A stretch of 53,412 nt of DNA from an uncultured Oscillospiraceae bacterium (GTDB lineage: Bacteria > Bacillota > Clostridia > Oscillospirales > Oscillospiraceae), in NCBI GenBank assembly GCA_934597125.1, contig CAKTQM010000008.1, forward strand, positions 1 to 53,412, read 5' to 3'. Below, piece by piece: positions 17,392 to 26,229 of this stretch (position 1 is the stretch's first letter; the number at the start of each line of letters is the position of its first letter). The position numbers were made by a program, and so were the translations under genes. Under the pieces are notes generated by a model. That model saw nothing but the letters and a program-made list of their open reading frames with translations. It made no database searches and was not told the DNA's origin.

Positions 17392-18365
17392 AAGAGAAAT
17401 CCTTTAAGGCCATCGCAAAAAAGGTAGTGGATTCCAACTACTTCGTGCTGATAGCGGTGTGGATCATCATGTGCATCGTATTCACAAAGCTGCAAAGCAA
17501 CTTCTTTTCCTATCGCAATATGCTGAATATTCTCACTTCTGGCTCATTGGTGGGTTTGCTGTGTATCGGTGAGGCGTATCTGATCATTGCCGGGATGATC
17601 GAACTGTCGGCAGGTGCGGTGGCGGCATTTTCCGGTGTGCTGGCAGCCATTCTGGCGCGGGACGGCCTGCCCTTGGCGGCGATCTTGCCGATCACGCTTG
17701 CGGCAGGACTGTTGTTCGGTCTGCTGAACGGTATTCTGGTGACAAAGATCAAGCTGCAGCCCTTCATCACCACACTGGCGACCATGTCGATCGCGCGCGG
17801 CCTTGCGTATATCATCTGTCAAGTCAAGCCGGTGCGGATTGCGAATGAGTCCCTCAATGCCATGGGATCCCTCCAGGTGTTGACGGTGCCGCTGCCGGTG
17901 GTGATCCTGGTGGTGCTGATCGCGGTCTTCGGCATACTGCTGGCAAAGACGGAGTTTGGCCGCAATATATATCTGGTGGGCGGAAATCCGGAGGCGGCGC
18001 GTTTGGCGGGCATCAACGTCAATAAGATCAAGGTGCAGCTGTTTATGATCTCCGGCACCATTGCCGCGCTGGGCGGCGTGATCCTGGCGGCCCGTATGAA
18101 CTCCGGCCAGCCGGGCGCTGCGGCCAATGTGGACACAGACGCCATTACGGCGGTGGTGCTGGGCGGCATTGCCATGACCGGCGGTACAGGCACCATGTTC
18201 GGCACCTTCCTGGGCCTGCTGGTGCTGCTGACGCTGAACAACGGTCTGCTGGTGCTGGGTGTGACGACCTATTGGCAGAATGTGGCCAAGGGCGTGGTGC
18301 TGGTGTTTGCGCTGGCGCTGGACTTCTACCGGACAAAACGCCGCAACAAAGTAAAATCTGTATGA
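17388..18365 (+). CDS. Sugar ABC transporter permease (RbsC/AraH type)
   Basis: The 325-residue product is very hydrophobic, with about 8-10 membrane segments, and carries the AIRLAGI-like cytoplasmic loop of this family as GGNPEAARLAGINV. It also has the typical LIIAGMIELSAGAVAAFSGV and ARMNSGQPGAA blocks. It forms the membrane channel of the carbohydrate uptake transporter-2 system. The start overlaps the ATPase gene by 4 bases (ATGA). Confidence 0.95.
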   Translation: MKEKSFKAIAKKVVDSNYFVLIAVWIIMCIVFTKLQSNFFSYRNMLNILTSGSLVGLLCIGEAYLIIAGMIELSAGAVAAFSGVLAAILARDGLPLAAILPITLAAGLLFGLLNGILVTKIKLQPFITTLATMSIARGLAYIICQVKPVRIANESLNAMGSLQVLTVPLPVVILVVLIAVFGILLAKTEFGRNIYLVGGNPEAARLAGINVNKIKVQLFMISGTIAALGGVILAARMNSGQPGAAANVDTDAITAVVLGGIAMTGGTGTMFGTFLGLLVLLTLNNGLLVLGVTTYWQNVAKGVVLVFALALDFYRTKRRNKVKSV

Positions 18366-18406
18366 TCATGCGCAAGCATGGCAAATAAAAAAAGGAGAAC
18401 TTACAC

Positions 18407-19453
18407 ATGAAAAAAATGATAGCCCTGCTGCTGGCGTTGGTGATGGCGTTTGCGCTTGTTGCCTGCGGCGGCCAAGAGAACGACCAGACCCCCGGCAACG
18501 AGGAAGGCACAGAGAAGATCCTGATTGGCGCCATCTACCGCGACCTGACTCAGACATGGTTTGAAAAGGAATCCACCGCGGCCAAGGCTACGGCGGACGA
18601 GCTGGGTATTGATATCCTCATCGGCGACGGCCAGGAGGATCCCGCTGTTCTCATCGACGTGCTGGACAGCTTCATTACCCAGGGCATTCAGGGTCTGGTT
18701 ATCAATACCTGCGATCAGGGTCTGAGCCAGACCATTCTGGATAAGTGCGCCGCCGCCGGTATCCCTGTGTGCGCTGTGGATGTCCCCCTGATCGACGACA
18801 ACGGCACGCACATTGCTCCCGCCGTGATCCTGGACTCCTATCTGTGCGGCCAGCAGACGGTGGAATGGCTGCTGAACTATGTGGAGGAGAACGGCGGTAT
18901 GAAGGATCCCGCCACCACCGGCTTCCTGATCCTGGCCATGGAGACGGCCACCAGCTGCATCCCCCGCGCCGATGGACAATATGACTACTTTACCGAAAAG
19001 TGCCCCGATTTCCCCGCGGCCAACATCTTCCGCGTTGACTACGGCGCGGGCTCCACGGAGACCGGCTATGACGCCGCTGCCGCCACGATCACCGCACATC
19101 CCGAAATCAAGACCTGGTATGTTGTCGCCGCCAACGATGAAGGCGTTGTAGGCGCTGCCCGTTTCCTGGAGGAGACCGGTATGGACAAGGATGCCGTGTG
19201 CGTGGGTATCGACGGCTATCTGGCCTCTGATGAGTTCAAGAAGGAGTCCTCCCCCGTGAAGGCGTCCGCCTATCTGGATTCCGGCACGGTGGCCAAGGTC
19301 TCTGTTACCGCGGTGTACGAGAATATTGTCAACGGCACCGAGATCTTCGGTGAGTACAAAAAAGATGGCGAGCAGTTCGGCACCTATCCGTTCGGTTCTG
19401 TCATCGTGACCAAGGACAACTATACGGAGATCATGGGTGACGCCGCTAACTGA
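18407..19453 (+). CDS. Periplasmic-type sugar-binding lipoprotein (AraF/RbsB-like)
   Basis: The 348-residue product has a lipoprotein signal ending ALVACGG (lipidated Cys about residue 20). It is followed by a two-lobed type I periplasmic binding fold: ILIGAIYRDLTQTWF, the hinge motif GIPVCAVDVPLID, IKTWYVVAANDEGVVGAARF and VCVGIDGYLAS. The layout resembles the arabinose-binding protein AraF, especially around HPEIKTW and the C-terminal VIVTKDNYTE. The ligand cannot be fixed by eye; operon context favours a hexose or amino sugar. AAAGGAG precedes the ATG. Confidence 0.92.
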   Translation: MKKMIALLLALVMAFALVACGGQENDQTPGNEEGTEKILIGAIYRDLTQTWFEKESTAAKATADELGIDILIGDGQEDPAVLIDVLDSFITQGIQGLVINTCDQGLSQTILDKCAAAGIPVCAVDVPLIDDNGTHIAPAVILDSYLCGQQTVEWLLNYVEENGGMKDPATTGFLILAMETATSCIPRADGQYDYFTEKCPDFPAANIFRVDYGAGSTETGYDAAAATITAHPEIKTWYVVAANDEGVVGAARFLEETGMDKDAVCVGIDGYLASDEFKKESSPVKASAYLDSGTVAKVSVTAVYENIVNGTEIFGEYKKDGEQFGTYPFGSVIVTKDNYTEIMGDAAN

Positions 19454-19466
19454 GAACCACAGGCCG

Positions 19467-19496
19467 CGGCGGGCGGCCCACAGCGGCCGCCCGCCG
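19467..19496 (+). other. Perfect 12-bp GC hairpin after the binding-protein gene
   Basis: CGGCGGGCGGCC pairs with GGCCGCCCGCCG around CACAGC. It lies in the gap before the SIS gene. Such structures often protect upstream mRNA and cause higher expression of the binding protein; the T-run is too weak for an efficient terminator. Confidence 0.7.
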
Positions 19497-19526
19497 TTTC
19501 CCCTTTGTAATTGGGAGGATACACGA

Positions 19527-20552
19527 ATGTATAATACTGAAAAAGAGATCCGTGATGAGCTGAACAGCATCCGAAAATGCCTGCAATTGGTCTGTGAGAA
19601 AAAGGACGACGTTCTGCGGGTGTTTTCCGGCGCCAAACGAATATGGTTCATTGGCAGCGGCTCCAGCTTCTGTCTGGCAAAGTCCGCGGCGGCGATGTTC
19701 ACCATGCGGTGCAATATCCCCTCTCTGGCGGTGGCGGCAGGCGATCTGCTGCTGCATACCGAGCGCTATCTCAATGCCGTAAAGGGCAGCGTGGTGGTGT
19801 TTGTATCCCGCTCCGGCATGACCAGTGAGGTGCTGCGGGTCTATGATCTGGTGGCAAAGCTGGATGGCGTATCCACCGTTTCGCTGTGTGCCAATACAGC
19901 GTCCGATCTCAACAACATCTGCGATCTGTCCCTGTGCGTGCCCTGGGCGTTTGATGAAAGCGTGTGCCAGACCCGTACCATCGGTTCGTTCTTTGCCGCG
20001 CTGGCCATGACCTGTGCGCTGATGTCCCGCGACACACGGCTTCAGGAACAGCTGGAGGCTGTCAGCCGTATGAGCAGTGCGCTGGATGCACGGGTATTAC
20101 CGCTGGCGCAGCAGCTGGCCAAAGGAGACTGGGATCATGTCGTTGTGCTGGCCGATGCGGAAGCCGCCGGCGTCATGGAGGAAGGGGCGCTGGCATTCAA
20201 GGAGATCTGCTGCCTAAACTCCAATTTTTATAATCTGCTGGATGTGCGCCACGGGCCGGTGGTCATGATCGACCGGCACACCTTTGTGTTTGCCTTTTTG
20301 GAATCCGCCGGCCACACGGAGCAGGCACTGCTGGAGGATCTGCGAAAGAAAACCAGTCATGTGGTAAGCCTGGGGCCCTTTGCGGCGGCAGAGGGGGACA
20401 ATACCCATTTCGATACCGGAGAGATTACTGATCCCGTGGCGGCGGCCATTCCGGCATTGTACCTGCTGCAAAATCTGGCGCTGTATAAGGCGCTTGAACG
20501 CGGCGTAGATCCTGACCGCCCGGATGGATTGAGCGCGTGGATCCGCCTATAA
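19527..20552 (+). CDS. SIS-domain sugar isomerase/deaminase (AgaS/GlmS-C type)
   Basis: The 341-residue product contains two SIS domains like the isomerase half of GlmS and AgaS. It shows IWFIGSGSSFCLAKSAA (phosphosugar loop), VVFVSRSGMTSEV, a catalytic-region EGALAFKEICC and the DVRHGP motif, ending DPDRPDGLSAW as in this family. Such enzymes isomerise or deaminate amino-sugar phosphates such as galactosamine 6-phosphate. The start is the ATG at 19527 after GGGAGG. Placed between the importer and the GatZ-like gene, it probably makes a ketose phosphate. Confidence 0.85.
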   Translation: MYNTEKEIRDELNSIRKCLQLVCEKKDDVLRVFSGAKRIWFIGSGSSFCLAKSAAAMFTMRCNIPSLAVAAGDLLLHTERYLNAVKGSVVVFVSRSGMTSEVLRVYDLVAKLDGVSTVSLCANTASDLNNICDLSLCVPWAFDESVCQTRTIGSFFAALAMTCALMSRDTRLQEQLEAVSRMSSALDARVLPLAQQLAKGDWDHVVVLADAEAAGVMEEGALAFKEICCLNSNFYNLLDVRHGPVVMIDRHTFVFAFLESAGHTEQALLEDLRKKTSHVVSLGPFAAAEGDNTHFDTGEITDPVAAAIPALYLLQNLALYKALERGVDPDRPDGLSAWIRL

Positions 20553-20559
20553 AGAGATC

Positions 20560-21834
20560 ATGAATACATTACAAGAGATCGCCATGGAGAATAAGGCCGG
20601 TCAGCACATCGGCGTGTTCTCCGTATGCACCTCCAATCAGTTGGTCATCCGGGCGGCGCTGCGGCACGCCGGAGAACGGGGCTACCCGTTGGTGCTGGAG
20701 GCGACATCAAATCAGTGCAACCAGTTTGGCGGCTATACCGGCATGACGCCGGAGGACTATATGTTCATGGTTCACCGCTTGGCGGAGGAAGAGGGCTACC
20801 CTGTTTCCCGCCTTATTCTGGGCGGAGACCACCTGGGCCCGCTGGTCAGCTGTCATAAGCCGGAACGGGAGGCCATGCGGGATGCGGCGGATATGATCCG
20901 CGCCTACACGGCCGCGGGCTTCGGCAAAATACATATTGACACCAGTATGCGCCTTGGCGATGACGACCCGCGGCAGCCATTGGCACCGGAGGTCTGTGCC
21001 CGCCGCGCGGCGGAACTGGCGCTCGTGGTGCGGGAAACCTGCCGTGAGCACCCTCATTTAGAGCCGCCGGTTCTGGTGGTTGGCAGCGAGGTGCCGATCC
21101 CCGGCGGCAGTCTGGTACATGAAGACAGTGTGACGCCTACTGCCCCGGAGGAGATCGCCCGCCAGATCACCGCATTTCGTGAAGCGTTTGCCCAAAAGGG
21201 GCTGCCTTTCGATCAGGTGATCGGCTTTGTGGCACAGCCGGGCGTGGAATTTGGCGACGACTTTGTCAACGCTTACGACCCTCAACAGGCGGCGGGCCTG
21301 ATGGCGCAGATGCACGCCTGCCCCGGTTTGGTGCTGGAGGGGCACTCCACCGACTACCAGACACGGGAGTCGCTGTGTAGCCTGGTGCGGGACGGCGTAG
21401 TGATTCTGAAAGTCGGCCCCGCGTTGACCTTTGCCCTGCGTGAAGCGCTGATGCTGGCACAGCAGGCGGCCTGCCGCATGGGAGTGAACACGGACTTTAC
21501 CGCGGCATTGGAAAAGGCTATGCTGGCAGATGACAGGTATTGGAGATCCTATTACCACGGCACAGAGCGGGATGTGGCCTACAAGCGCCTGTTCAGCTTT
21601 TCAGATCGCTGCCGCTACTATCTGCCGGATCCCGGCGTGGAACAGGCTGTGCAGACGCTGCTGATGCAGTGCGGCGATCTGCCGCCGGCATTACTGAGTT
21701 TATATTTCCCGCGACAGTACACAAAATACCGAAAGGGTCGGCTGGACAACAACGTCCGCGCGGTGGTGTTTGATCGTATTGGCGATGTGCTGGATGATTA
21801 TGCCGCCGCCTGTTTCCCGACCCTGTACGAATAA
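20560..21834 (+). CDS. GatZ/KbaZ family protein (tagatose-bisphosphate aldolase subunit-like)
   Basis: The 424-residue product matches the GatZ/KbaZ family in length and motifs: GVFSVCTSNQLVIRAAL, LVLEATSNQCNQFGGYTGM, LILGGDHLGPL, KIHIDTSMRLGDD, a GSEVPIPGG loop and VLEGHSTDYQT. In enterobacteria GatZ/KbaZ is the non-catalytic partner of the aldolase GatY/KbaY. No GatY/KbaY gene is in this operon, so it may act alone, for example as an epimerase of ketose phosphates, or with a partner encoded elsewhere. The ribosome binding site is weak, 7 bases after the SIS gene. Confidence 0.88.
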   Translation: MNTLQEIAMENKAGQHIGVFSVCTSNQLVIRAALRHAGERGYPLVLEATSNQCNQFGGYTGMTPEDYMFMVHRLAEEEGYPVSRLILGGDHLGPLVSCHKPEREAMRDAADMIRAYTAAGFGKIHIDTSMRLGDDDPRQPLAPEVCARRAAELALVVRETCREHPHLEPPVLVVGSEVPIPGGSLVHEDSVTPTAPEEIARQITAFREAFAQKGLPFDQVIGFVAQPGVEFGDDFVNAYDPQQAAGLMAQMHACPGLVLEGHSTDYQTRESLCSLVRDGVVILKVGPALTFALREALMLAQQAACRMGVNTDFTAALEKAMLADDRYWRSYYHGTERDVAYKRLFSFSDRCRYYLPDPGVEQAVQTLLMQCGDLPPALLSLYFPRQYTKYRKGRLDNNVRAVVFDRIGDVLDDYAAACFPTLYE

Positions 21835-21854
21835 CTCTCTCTCTCTCTCTCTCT
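21835..21854. repeat. (CT)10 dinucleotide tract
   Basis: Ten uninterrupted CT units begin immediately after the stop codon of the GatZ-like gene, before its terminator. Confidence 0.95.
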
Positions 21855-21875
21855 GCTCTTCTTTCGCAAGAAAGG

Positions 21876-21909
21876 CAAAAGACCGCCACTGAAAAGTGGC
21901 GGTCTTTTG
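21876..21909. terminator. Bidirectional terminator between the sugar operon and its regulator
   Basis: CAAAAGACCGCCACT pairs perfectly with AGTGGCGGTCTTTTG around GAAA; A- and T-rich arms suit termination from both converging sides. Confidence 0.9.
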
Positions 21910-21917
21910 TTTTCCTG

Positions 21918-22640
21918 TCAACGGGCGGATAGCTCCACAGAATAGACGAACATGTCGCCCCGTACATAGCTGATGTTTTTTTCGATCACAACATTGTTGT
22001 GATAGGTGATGCGCGTCAGATAGATAGCGGCGTCATTCTGCTGCTGATCCAACATTCCCGCCGTCTCCTGATCCAGCAGGATCGCCTTCAGCTTCTCGTT
22101 GGCGCGGGTGGGGATAATATTGTATTTTTTCAAAGAGTTATACAGCCCCAGGGACTGCACCTGCTGTGCCTGCAGCTCCGGACAGATGGCGCAGGGGATA
22201 TAGGAAAATTCCCGCGCGTAGGGCTGTTCGCCGGCGAAAAAGATACGCTCGATACAAAACACGCTGTCCTCCTGCCGGATGTTCAGATCCGCGGCCAGCT
22301 TGGCGTCGGCGGGAATGATGTCAAAATGGCGCATGGTGCTGTAGGTGCTGACGCCGCGGCTGCGAAGATCCTCCCGAAAGCTGTAAAAATGCGTCAGGGG
22401 CTGTTCGATGTATTTTCCCTTTACATAGGTGCCCTTTCCCTTGATGGTGTAGACATAGCCCTCCTGCACCAGCAGATCAATGGCTTTTCGCACCGTTACG
22501 CGGCTGACGTTGTACGCTTCACAAAGCTCGTTTTCGCTGCTCATTCTGCTTTGGGGCGGCCATTTGCCGTCCTGAATGTTTTTGACAAGAATATCCTTTA
22601 ACTGGTAGTATTTTGTAACGGGAGACGTTGCATCTATCAT
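21918..22640 (-). CDS. GntR-family regulator with UTRA ligand domain
   Basis: The 240-residue product has an N-terminal winged helix (KYYQLKDILVKNIQDG, then SENELCEAYNVSRVTVRKAI and EGYVYTIKGKGTYV) and a C-terminal UTRA domain (about 95-235) that binds sugar phosphates or related effectors. The ATG at 22640 is used because AAAGG lies upstream and the GntR domain begins there; a longer open frame has no family similarity. It faces the sugar operon and most likely represses it until a phosphorylated sugar binds. Confidence 0.9.
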   Translation of the reverse strand: MIDATSPVTKYYQLKDILVKNIQDGKWPPQSRMSSENELCEAYNVSRVTVRKAIDLLVQEGYVYTIKGKGTYVKGKYIEQPLTHFYSFREDLRSRGVSTYSTMRHFDIIPADAKLAADLNIRQEDSVFCIERIFFAGEQPYAREFSYIPCAICPELQAQQVQSLGLYNSLKKYNIIPTRANEKLKAILLDQETAGMLDQQQNDAAIYLTRITYHNNVVIEKNISYVRGDMFVYSVELSAR

Positions 22641-22850
22641 ATCAATGTTGCCTTTCTGAAAAGAGTGGGTCGCCGATATGGAAAAATTCAAAATACAACT
22701 GATAATATTTACTATAACACACAAAACACCAAAAAGCCAGTATTTTCCGCAGATTTCCGGCAAATATTGACAGAAATGTGTGCGAGATATTCCCAAAAAC
22801 AGTACAGCGGCAAATAAGCGGGCCGTCCGCCGGGCGGAAGGCCCCGGAAC

Positions 22851-22888
22851 AGCAAAAGGGAGCGCCTGTTTCGGCGCTCCCTTTTGCT
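22851..22888 (-). terminator. Terminator of ridA
   Basis: AGCAAAAGGGAGCGCC pairs perfectly with GGCGCTCCCTTTTGCT around TGTTTC, 8 bases beyond the ridA stop codon. Confidence 0.88.
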
Positions 22889-22896
22889 GTATCAAC

Positions 22897-23277
22897 TTAC
22901 TTCACGCAGATGGTCTCGATCTCCACCAGCGCGCCCTTGGGCAACGCGCCCACCTCCACGGCGGAGCGGGCGGGATACTGTCCCTCGGTGAAGAACTCGG
23001 CATACACCGCGTTCATGGCGGCGAAATCGCCCATGTTCTGCAAAAATACGGTGGTCTTCACCACGTTGTCCATGGTCAGACCGGCTTCGGTCAGGATGGC
23101 CTTGATGTTGGTCAGCACCTGGCGGGTCTGCTCGGTAATGCCGCCGGGAACGAACTCACCGGTGGCGGGATCAAAGGGCACCTGACCGGAGGTCACAACA
23201 AAGGTGCCGCAGTCGATGGCCTGGGAATAGGGGCCGATGGCGGCGGGTGCGTTGGTGGTGGAAATGATCTTCTTCAT
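22897..23277 (-). CDS. ridA: RidA family enamine/imine deaminase
   Basis: RidA hydrolyses reactive enamines and imines such as 2-aminoacrylate made by pyridoxal-phosphate enzymes. The 126-residue product has the normal length. It shows the N-terminal [12 protein letters not shown] block, [11 protein letters not shown], an [19 protein letters not shown] strand and the C-terminal signature [20 protein letters not shown] with the conserved Arg. It is monocistronic, with GGAGGA before the ATG and its own terminator. Confidence 0.96.
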   Translation of the reverse strand: MKKIISTTNAPAAIGPYSQAIDCGTFVVTSGQVPFDPATGEFVPGGITEQTRQVLTNIKAILTEAGLTMDNVVKTTVFLQNMGDFAAMNAVYAEFFTEGQYPARSAVEVGALPKGALVEIETICVK

Positions 23278-23377
23278 GGGAACATCCTCCTCGTTGATTG
23301 TGTACTCCCATGGTACACCAAAGGGCCAAAAATGTCAACGAGGAACCAATCGTCCCCGCCCGCCGTATACTGATGCA

Positions 23378-23404
23378 GGGAGAAACCTCTCTCCCGTAAG
23401 GTTT
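23378..23404 (+). promoter_or_regulatory. Possible H-type RNA pseudoknot before the NitT/TauT-type importer
   Basis: GGGAGA (23378-23383) pairs with TCTCCC (23390-23395); AACC in the loop can pair with GGTT (23400-23403). It lies 25 bases before the ATPase start. It does not match any riboswitch class I know, and a chance structure is possible. Confidence 0.3.
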
Positions 23405-23428
23405 CGTATCAAAAAAAGGGAGGCGCAT

Positions 23429-24193
23429 ATGAACCAAATCATTTCCGTGCGGGACGCCGCCCTGACGTATCAAGCCCGTAACGGCGAGGTGGAGGCGCTG
23501 GGCGGCGTGACCTTCTCTGTGGCGGAGGGGGAATTCGTCAGCATCGTGGGGCCCTCCGGCTGTGGAAAGTCCACGCTGCTGGGTGTGCTGGCGGGGCTGG
23601 AGACGCTGGACGGCGGCACGGTGGAGCTGTATGGCCGTCCTGTGGCCGGCACCGATGGCCGCATGGGCTTCATGCCCCAGCGCGACCAGCTGTTTGAATG
23701 GCGCTCCATACGGGATAACGTGATGCTGGGTCTGCAGATCCGTCGTGACCGTGATCCCGAGCATCGCCGCCGCGTGGAGACGCTGCTGACACGCTACGAC
23801 CTGTCGGAATTCGCCGTCAAGCGGCCCGACCAGCTCTCCGGCGGCATGCGCCAGCGCTGCGCCCTGATCCGCACCCTGGCAACAGGGCCGGATATCCTGC
23901 TGCTGGATGAACCCTTCTCCGCCCTGGACTATCAGACCCGCCTGGCGGTGTCCGGCGACATCTGGCGCATCATCCGCTCTGAGGGCAAGACCGCCCTTCT
24001 GGTGACCCACGATATCTCCGAGGCCGTCAGCATGTCGGATCGGGTGGTGGTGCTCTCCCACCGTCCCGCCACAGTGAAAGCCGTCTTTGACATGGGGGAG
24101 CTGCGGCGGCTGGATCCCCTGAAGCGGCGGGAAAATCCCGCCTTTGCCCGCTATTTTGACGCCATATGGAAGGAGCTGGAGCTGCGTGAATGA
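23429..24193 (+). CDS. ABC transporter ATP-binding protein (NitT/TauT family)
   Basis: The 254-residue ATPase has Walker A GPSGCGKST (about 43-51), a GFMPQRDQLFEW Q-loop, the signature LSGGMRQRCALIR, Walker B DILLLDEPFSALD and the VTHDISEAVSMSDRV H-loop. The sequence resembles SsuB/TauB/ThiZ-type ATPases that import sulfonates, nitrate or thiamine precursors. The ATG at 23429 is used, after AAAGGGAGG. The 3' end overlaps the permease start. No thiamine riboswitch was seen upstream, so the substrate stays open. Confidence 0.92.
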   Translation: MNQIISVRDAALTYQARNGEVEALGGVTFSVAEGEFVSIVGPSGCGKSTLLGVLAGLETLDGGTVELYGRPVAGTDGRMGFMPQRDQLFEWRSIRDNVMLGLQIRRDRDPEHRRRVETLLTRYDLSEFAVKRPDQLSGGMRQRCALIRTLATGPDILLLDEPFSALDYQTRLAVSGDIWRIIRSEGKTALLVTHDISEAVSMSDRVVVLSHRPATVKAVFDMGELRRLDPLKRRENPAFARYFDAIWKELELRE

Positions 24194-25001
24194 ATCGCCC
24201 CTGTCGCCCAAGCGGGCACGGTATCTGCGGCAGGTGCGGCGGCAGAACCGGCGGGTGCGCCTGTGGCAGATCGCCCTTCTGGTGGGCTTTTTCGCCTTTT
24301 GGGAGCTCAGCTGCCGCGTGGGACTCAGCGACGGCTTTCTCGTCAGCAGTCCCAGCCGCATTGCCGCCACATTTTTGAACCTGTGCCGTTCGGGGGATGT
24401 GCTGATCCACGTGGGCGTCTCCTGCTGGGAGACCGCCGTGGGCTTTCTGCTGGGCACCGCCGCCGGAACGGTGGTGGCGGTGGCTATGTGGTGGTGGCCC
24501 ACCCTCAGCCGTGTGCTGGATCCGTATTTGGTGGTGCTCAACGCCCTGCCCAAAACGGCGCTGGGCCCCATCTTCATCGTGTGGATGGGCGCCGGTACCG
24601 GCGCCATCATTGTCATGACCCTTGCGATCTCGCTGATCGTCACCATTCTTAATATGTACGAGGGCTTCCGCGCCACGGATGTCCAAAAGACACGGCTGAT
24701 GGCCGCCATGGGCGCCAGCCGCTGGCAGCTGCTGTGGATGCTGGTGTTTCCCGCCAACTATGCCACGCTGCTCAACACCCTGAAGGTCAACGTGGGCCTC
24801 TCCTGGGTGGGTGTTATCATGGGTGAGTTTCTTGTCTCACGCTCCGGCCTCGGTTATCTGATTGTCTACGGCTCTCAGGTGTTCAACATGGATCTGGTTA
24901 TGACCAGTGTGTTGCTGCTGCTGGTGGCTGCGGTGGTTATGTACCGGCTGGTGCTGTGGGTGGAAAAATTATTGTATCATGTATGGGGGTTAAAAGCATG
25001 A
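24186..25001 (+). CDS. ABC transporter permease (NitT/TauT family)
   Basis: The 271-residue product has about six membrane segments and the cytoplasmic EAA loop of binding-protein-dependent permeases as EGFRATDVQKTRLMAAMGAS. A GTG start at 24186 overlaps the ATPase stop by 8 bases; no better ATG start lies near. It forms the channel for the flanking ATPase and lipoprotein. Confidence 0.9.
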   Translation: MNESPLSPKRARYLRQVRRQNRRVRLWQIALLVGFFAFWELSCRVGLSDGFLVSSPSRIAATFLNLCRSGDVLIHVGVSCWETAVGFLLGTAAGTVVAVAMWWWPTLSRVLDPYLVVLNALPKTALGPIFIVWMGAGTGAIIVMTLAISLIVTILNMYEGFRATDVQKTRLMAAMGASRWQLLWMLVFPANYATLLNTLKVNVGLSWVGVIMGEFLVSRSGLGYLIVYGSQVFNMDLVMTSVLLLLVAAVVMYRLVLWVEKLLYHVWGLKA

Positions 25002-25999
25002 AAAAACACATCGCGGCCGCCCTGGCCGCCCTGATGCTGCTGCCGCTGCTGTGCGGCTGCGGCGCGCCGGATCCTGCGGAAAAGCCGCTGACTACCGTCC
25101 GCCTGAACGAGGTGACCCACTCCGTGTTCTACGCGCCCCAGTATGTGGCGCTGGAGCTGGGCTTCTTTGAGGAGGAGGGCCTTGCCATTGAGCTGACTAA
25201 CGGCGGCGGGGCCGACAAGGTCATGACCGCCGTGGTCTCCGGTCAAAGCGACATCGGCCTTGCCGGCCCCGAAAGCTGCGTCTACATTTACAATCAGGGC
25301 AAGGACGACTATCCCGTGGTCTTCGGCCAGCTGACCGCCTGTGACGGCGCGTTCCTCATGGGCCGCGAGGACACGGCCTTCAACTGGGAGGATCTGCGGG
25401 GCAAGACCATCATCGGCGGCCGCAAAGGCGGTGTGCCGGAAATGACGCTGGAATACGTCCTGCGCCAGCACGGCCTGGAGCCCCAGGTGGACGTGATCGT
25501 GGACACCAGCGTCCAGTTTAACATGATGGCCGGCGCCTTCACCGGCGGCCAGGGGGACTATGTCACCCTCTTCGAGCCTGCCGCCACCCAGGTAGTCAAC
25601 GCGGGCCAGGGCCACATCCTCTGCTCCATCGGGGCTGAGAGCGGCGCCATCCCCTATACCGCCTATTTTGCCTCCCAGAGCTACACGGCGCAGCATGACG
25701 ACGTCATCGCCGCCTTCTGCCGCGCCATTGCCCGCGCACTGGATTGGGTGGATACCCATACCGACCGGGAGGTGGCCCAGGCCATCATCGCCCAGTTCCC
25801 GGATACGGAGCTGGATACTCTTACCACCGTCACTGCCCGCCACCGTCAGATCGGTGCCTGGAACACGCCCCTGACCATGGAAAAGGAGGCCCTGGAGCGT
25901 CTGGAGACCGTCATGACCCAGGCCGGTGAGCTGGCACAGGATCAATGGGTGGACTTCGACAAACTGGTGGATAACCACTGGGCCGAGAACGCCCGGTGA
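24998..25999 (+). CDS. ABC transporter substrate-binding lipoprotein (NitT/TauT family)
   Basis: The 333-residue product has a lipoprotein signal (LLPLLCGCG). The mature domain is an NMT1/ThiY-SsuA-like type II binding fold: FYAPQYVALELGFFEEEGL, the DIGLAGPES loop, a DLRGKTIIGGRKGGVPEM strand and FEPAATQVVNAGQGH. It captures a small organic molecule for the adjacent permease, possibly a pyrimidine precursor, sulfonate or nitrile-like compound. The ATG overlaps the permease stop (ATGA). Confidence 0.9.
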   Translation: MKKHIAAALAALMLLPLLCGCGAPDPAEKPLTTVRLNEVTHSVFYAPQYVALELGFFEEEGLAIELTNGGGADKVMTAVVSGQSDIGLAGPESCVYIYNQGKDDYPVVFGQLTACDGAFLMGREDTAFNWEDLRGKTIIGGRKGGVPEMTLEYVLRQHGLEPQVDVIVDTSVQFNMMAGAFTGGQGDYVTLFEPAATQVVNAGQGHILCSIGAESGAIPYTAYFASQSYTAQHDDVIAAFCRAIARALDWVDTHTDREVAQAIIAQFPDTELDTLTTVTARHRQIGAWNTPLTMEKEALERLETVMTQAGELAQDQWVDFDKLVDNHWAENAR

Positions 26000-26026
26000 A
26001 CGCAAAGAGCGCGGTAAAAATCCGTA

Positions 26027-26049
26027 GGGGAGGGGCTCTGCCCCTCCCT
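26027..26049. repeat. GC-rich hairpin related to 5963-5991
   Basis: GGGGAGGGG pairs with CCCCTCCCT around CTCTG. It shares the GGAGGGGCTCTGCC core with the hairpin at 5963-5991. It may end the importer operon, although there is no T-tract. Confidence 0.55.
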
Positions 26050-26229
26050 CGTGACTTACGATGGTATTTACACGAAACGCGGGGATTCTATCCCGCCCAC
26101 CGTTTACCACACAGCACCCGACACACTCCCGTGCGTGCGGATGACGTGCGCAGCGAAGCGTAGCAGAACGAGTACCCTTGGGGTATCCGCCCGCGCCGGT
26201 GTACGCAACCATTTCCACCATACGAAACA

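Noticed and set aside
21835..21854. (CT)10 tract as a phase-variation switch
   Set aside because: It lies after the stop codon and before a terminator, so unit changes would not affect any reading frame or promoter.
22641..22895. 85-residue N-terminal extension of the GntR regulator
   Set aside because: The extension covers the ridA terminator and the likely promoter; the DNA-binding domain begins at the ATG at 22640, which has AAAGG upstream.
23278..23428. Thiamine riboswitch upstream of the NitT/TauT-type importer
   Set aside because: The conserved CUGAGA and the downstream ACCUGAUC-type elements are not present in a thiamine-box arrangement.
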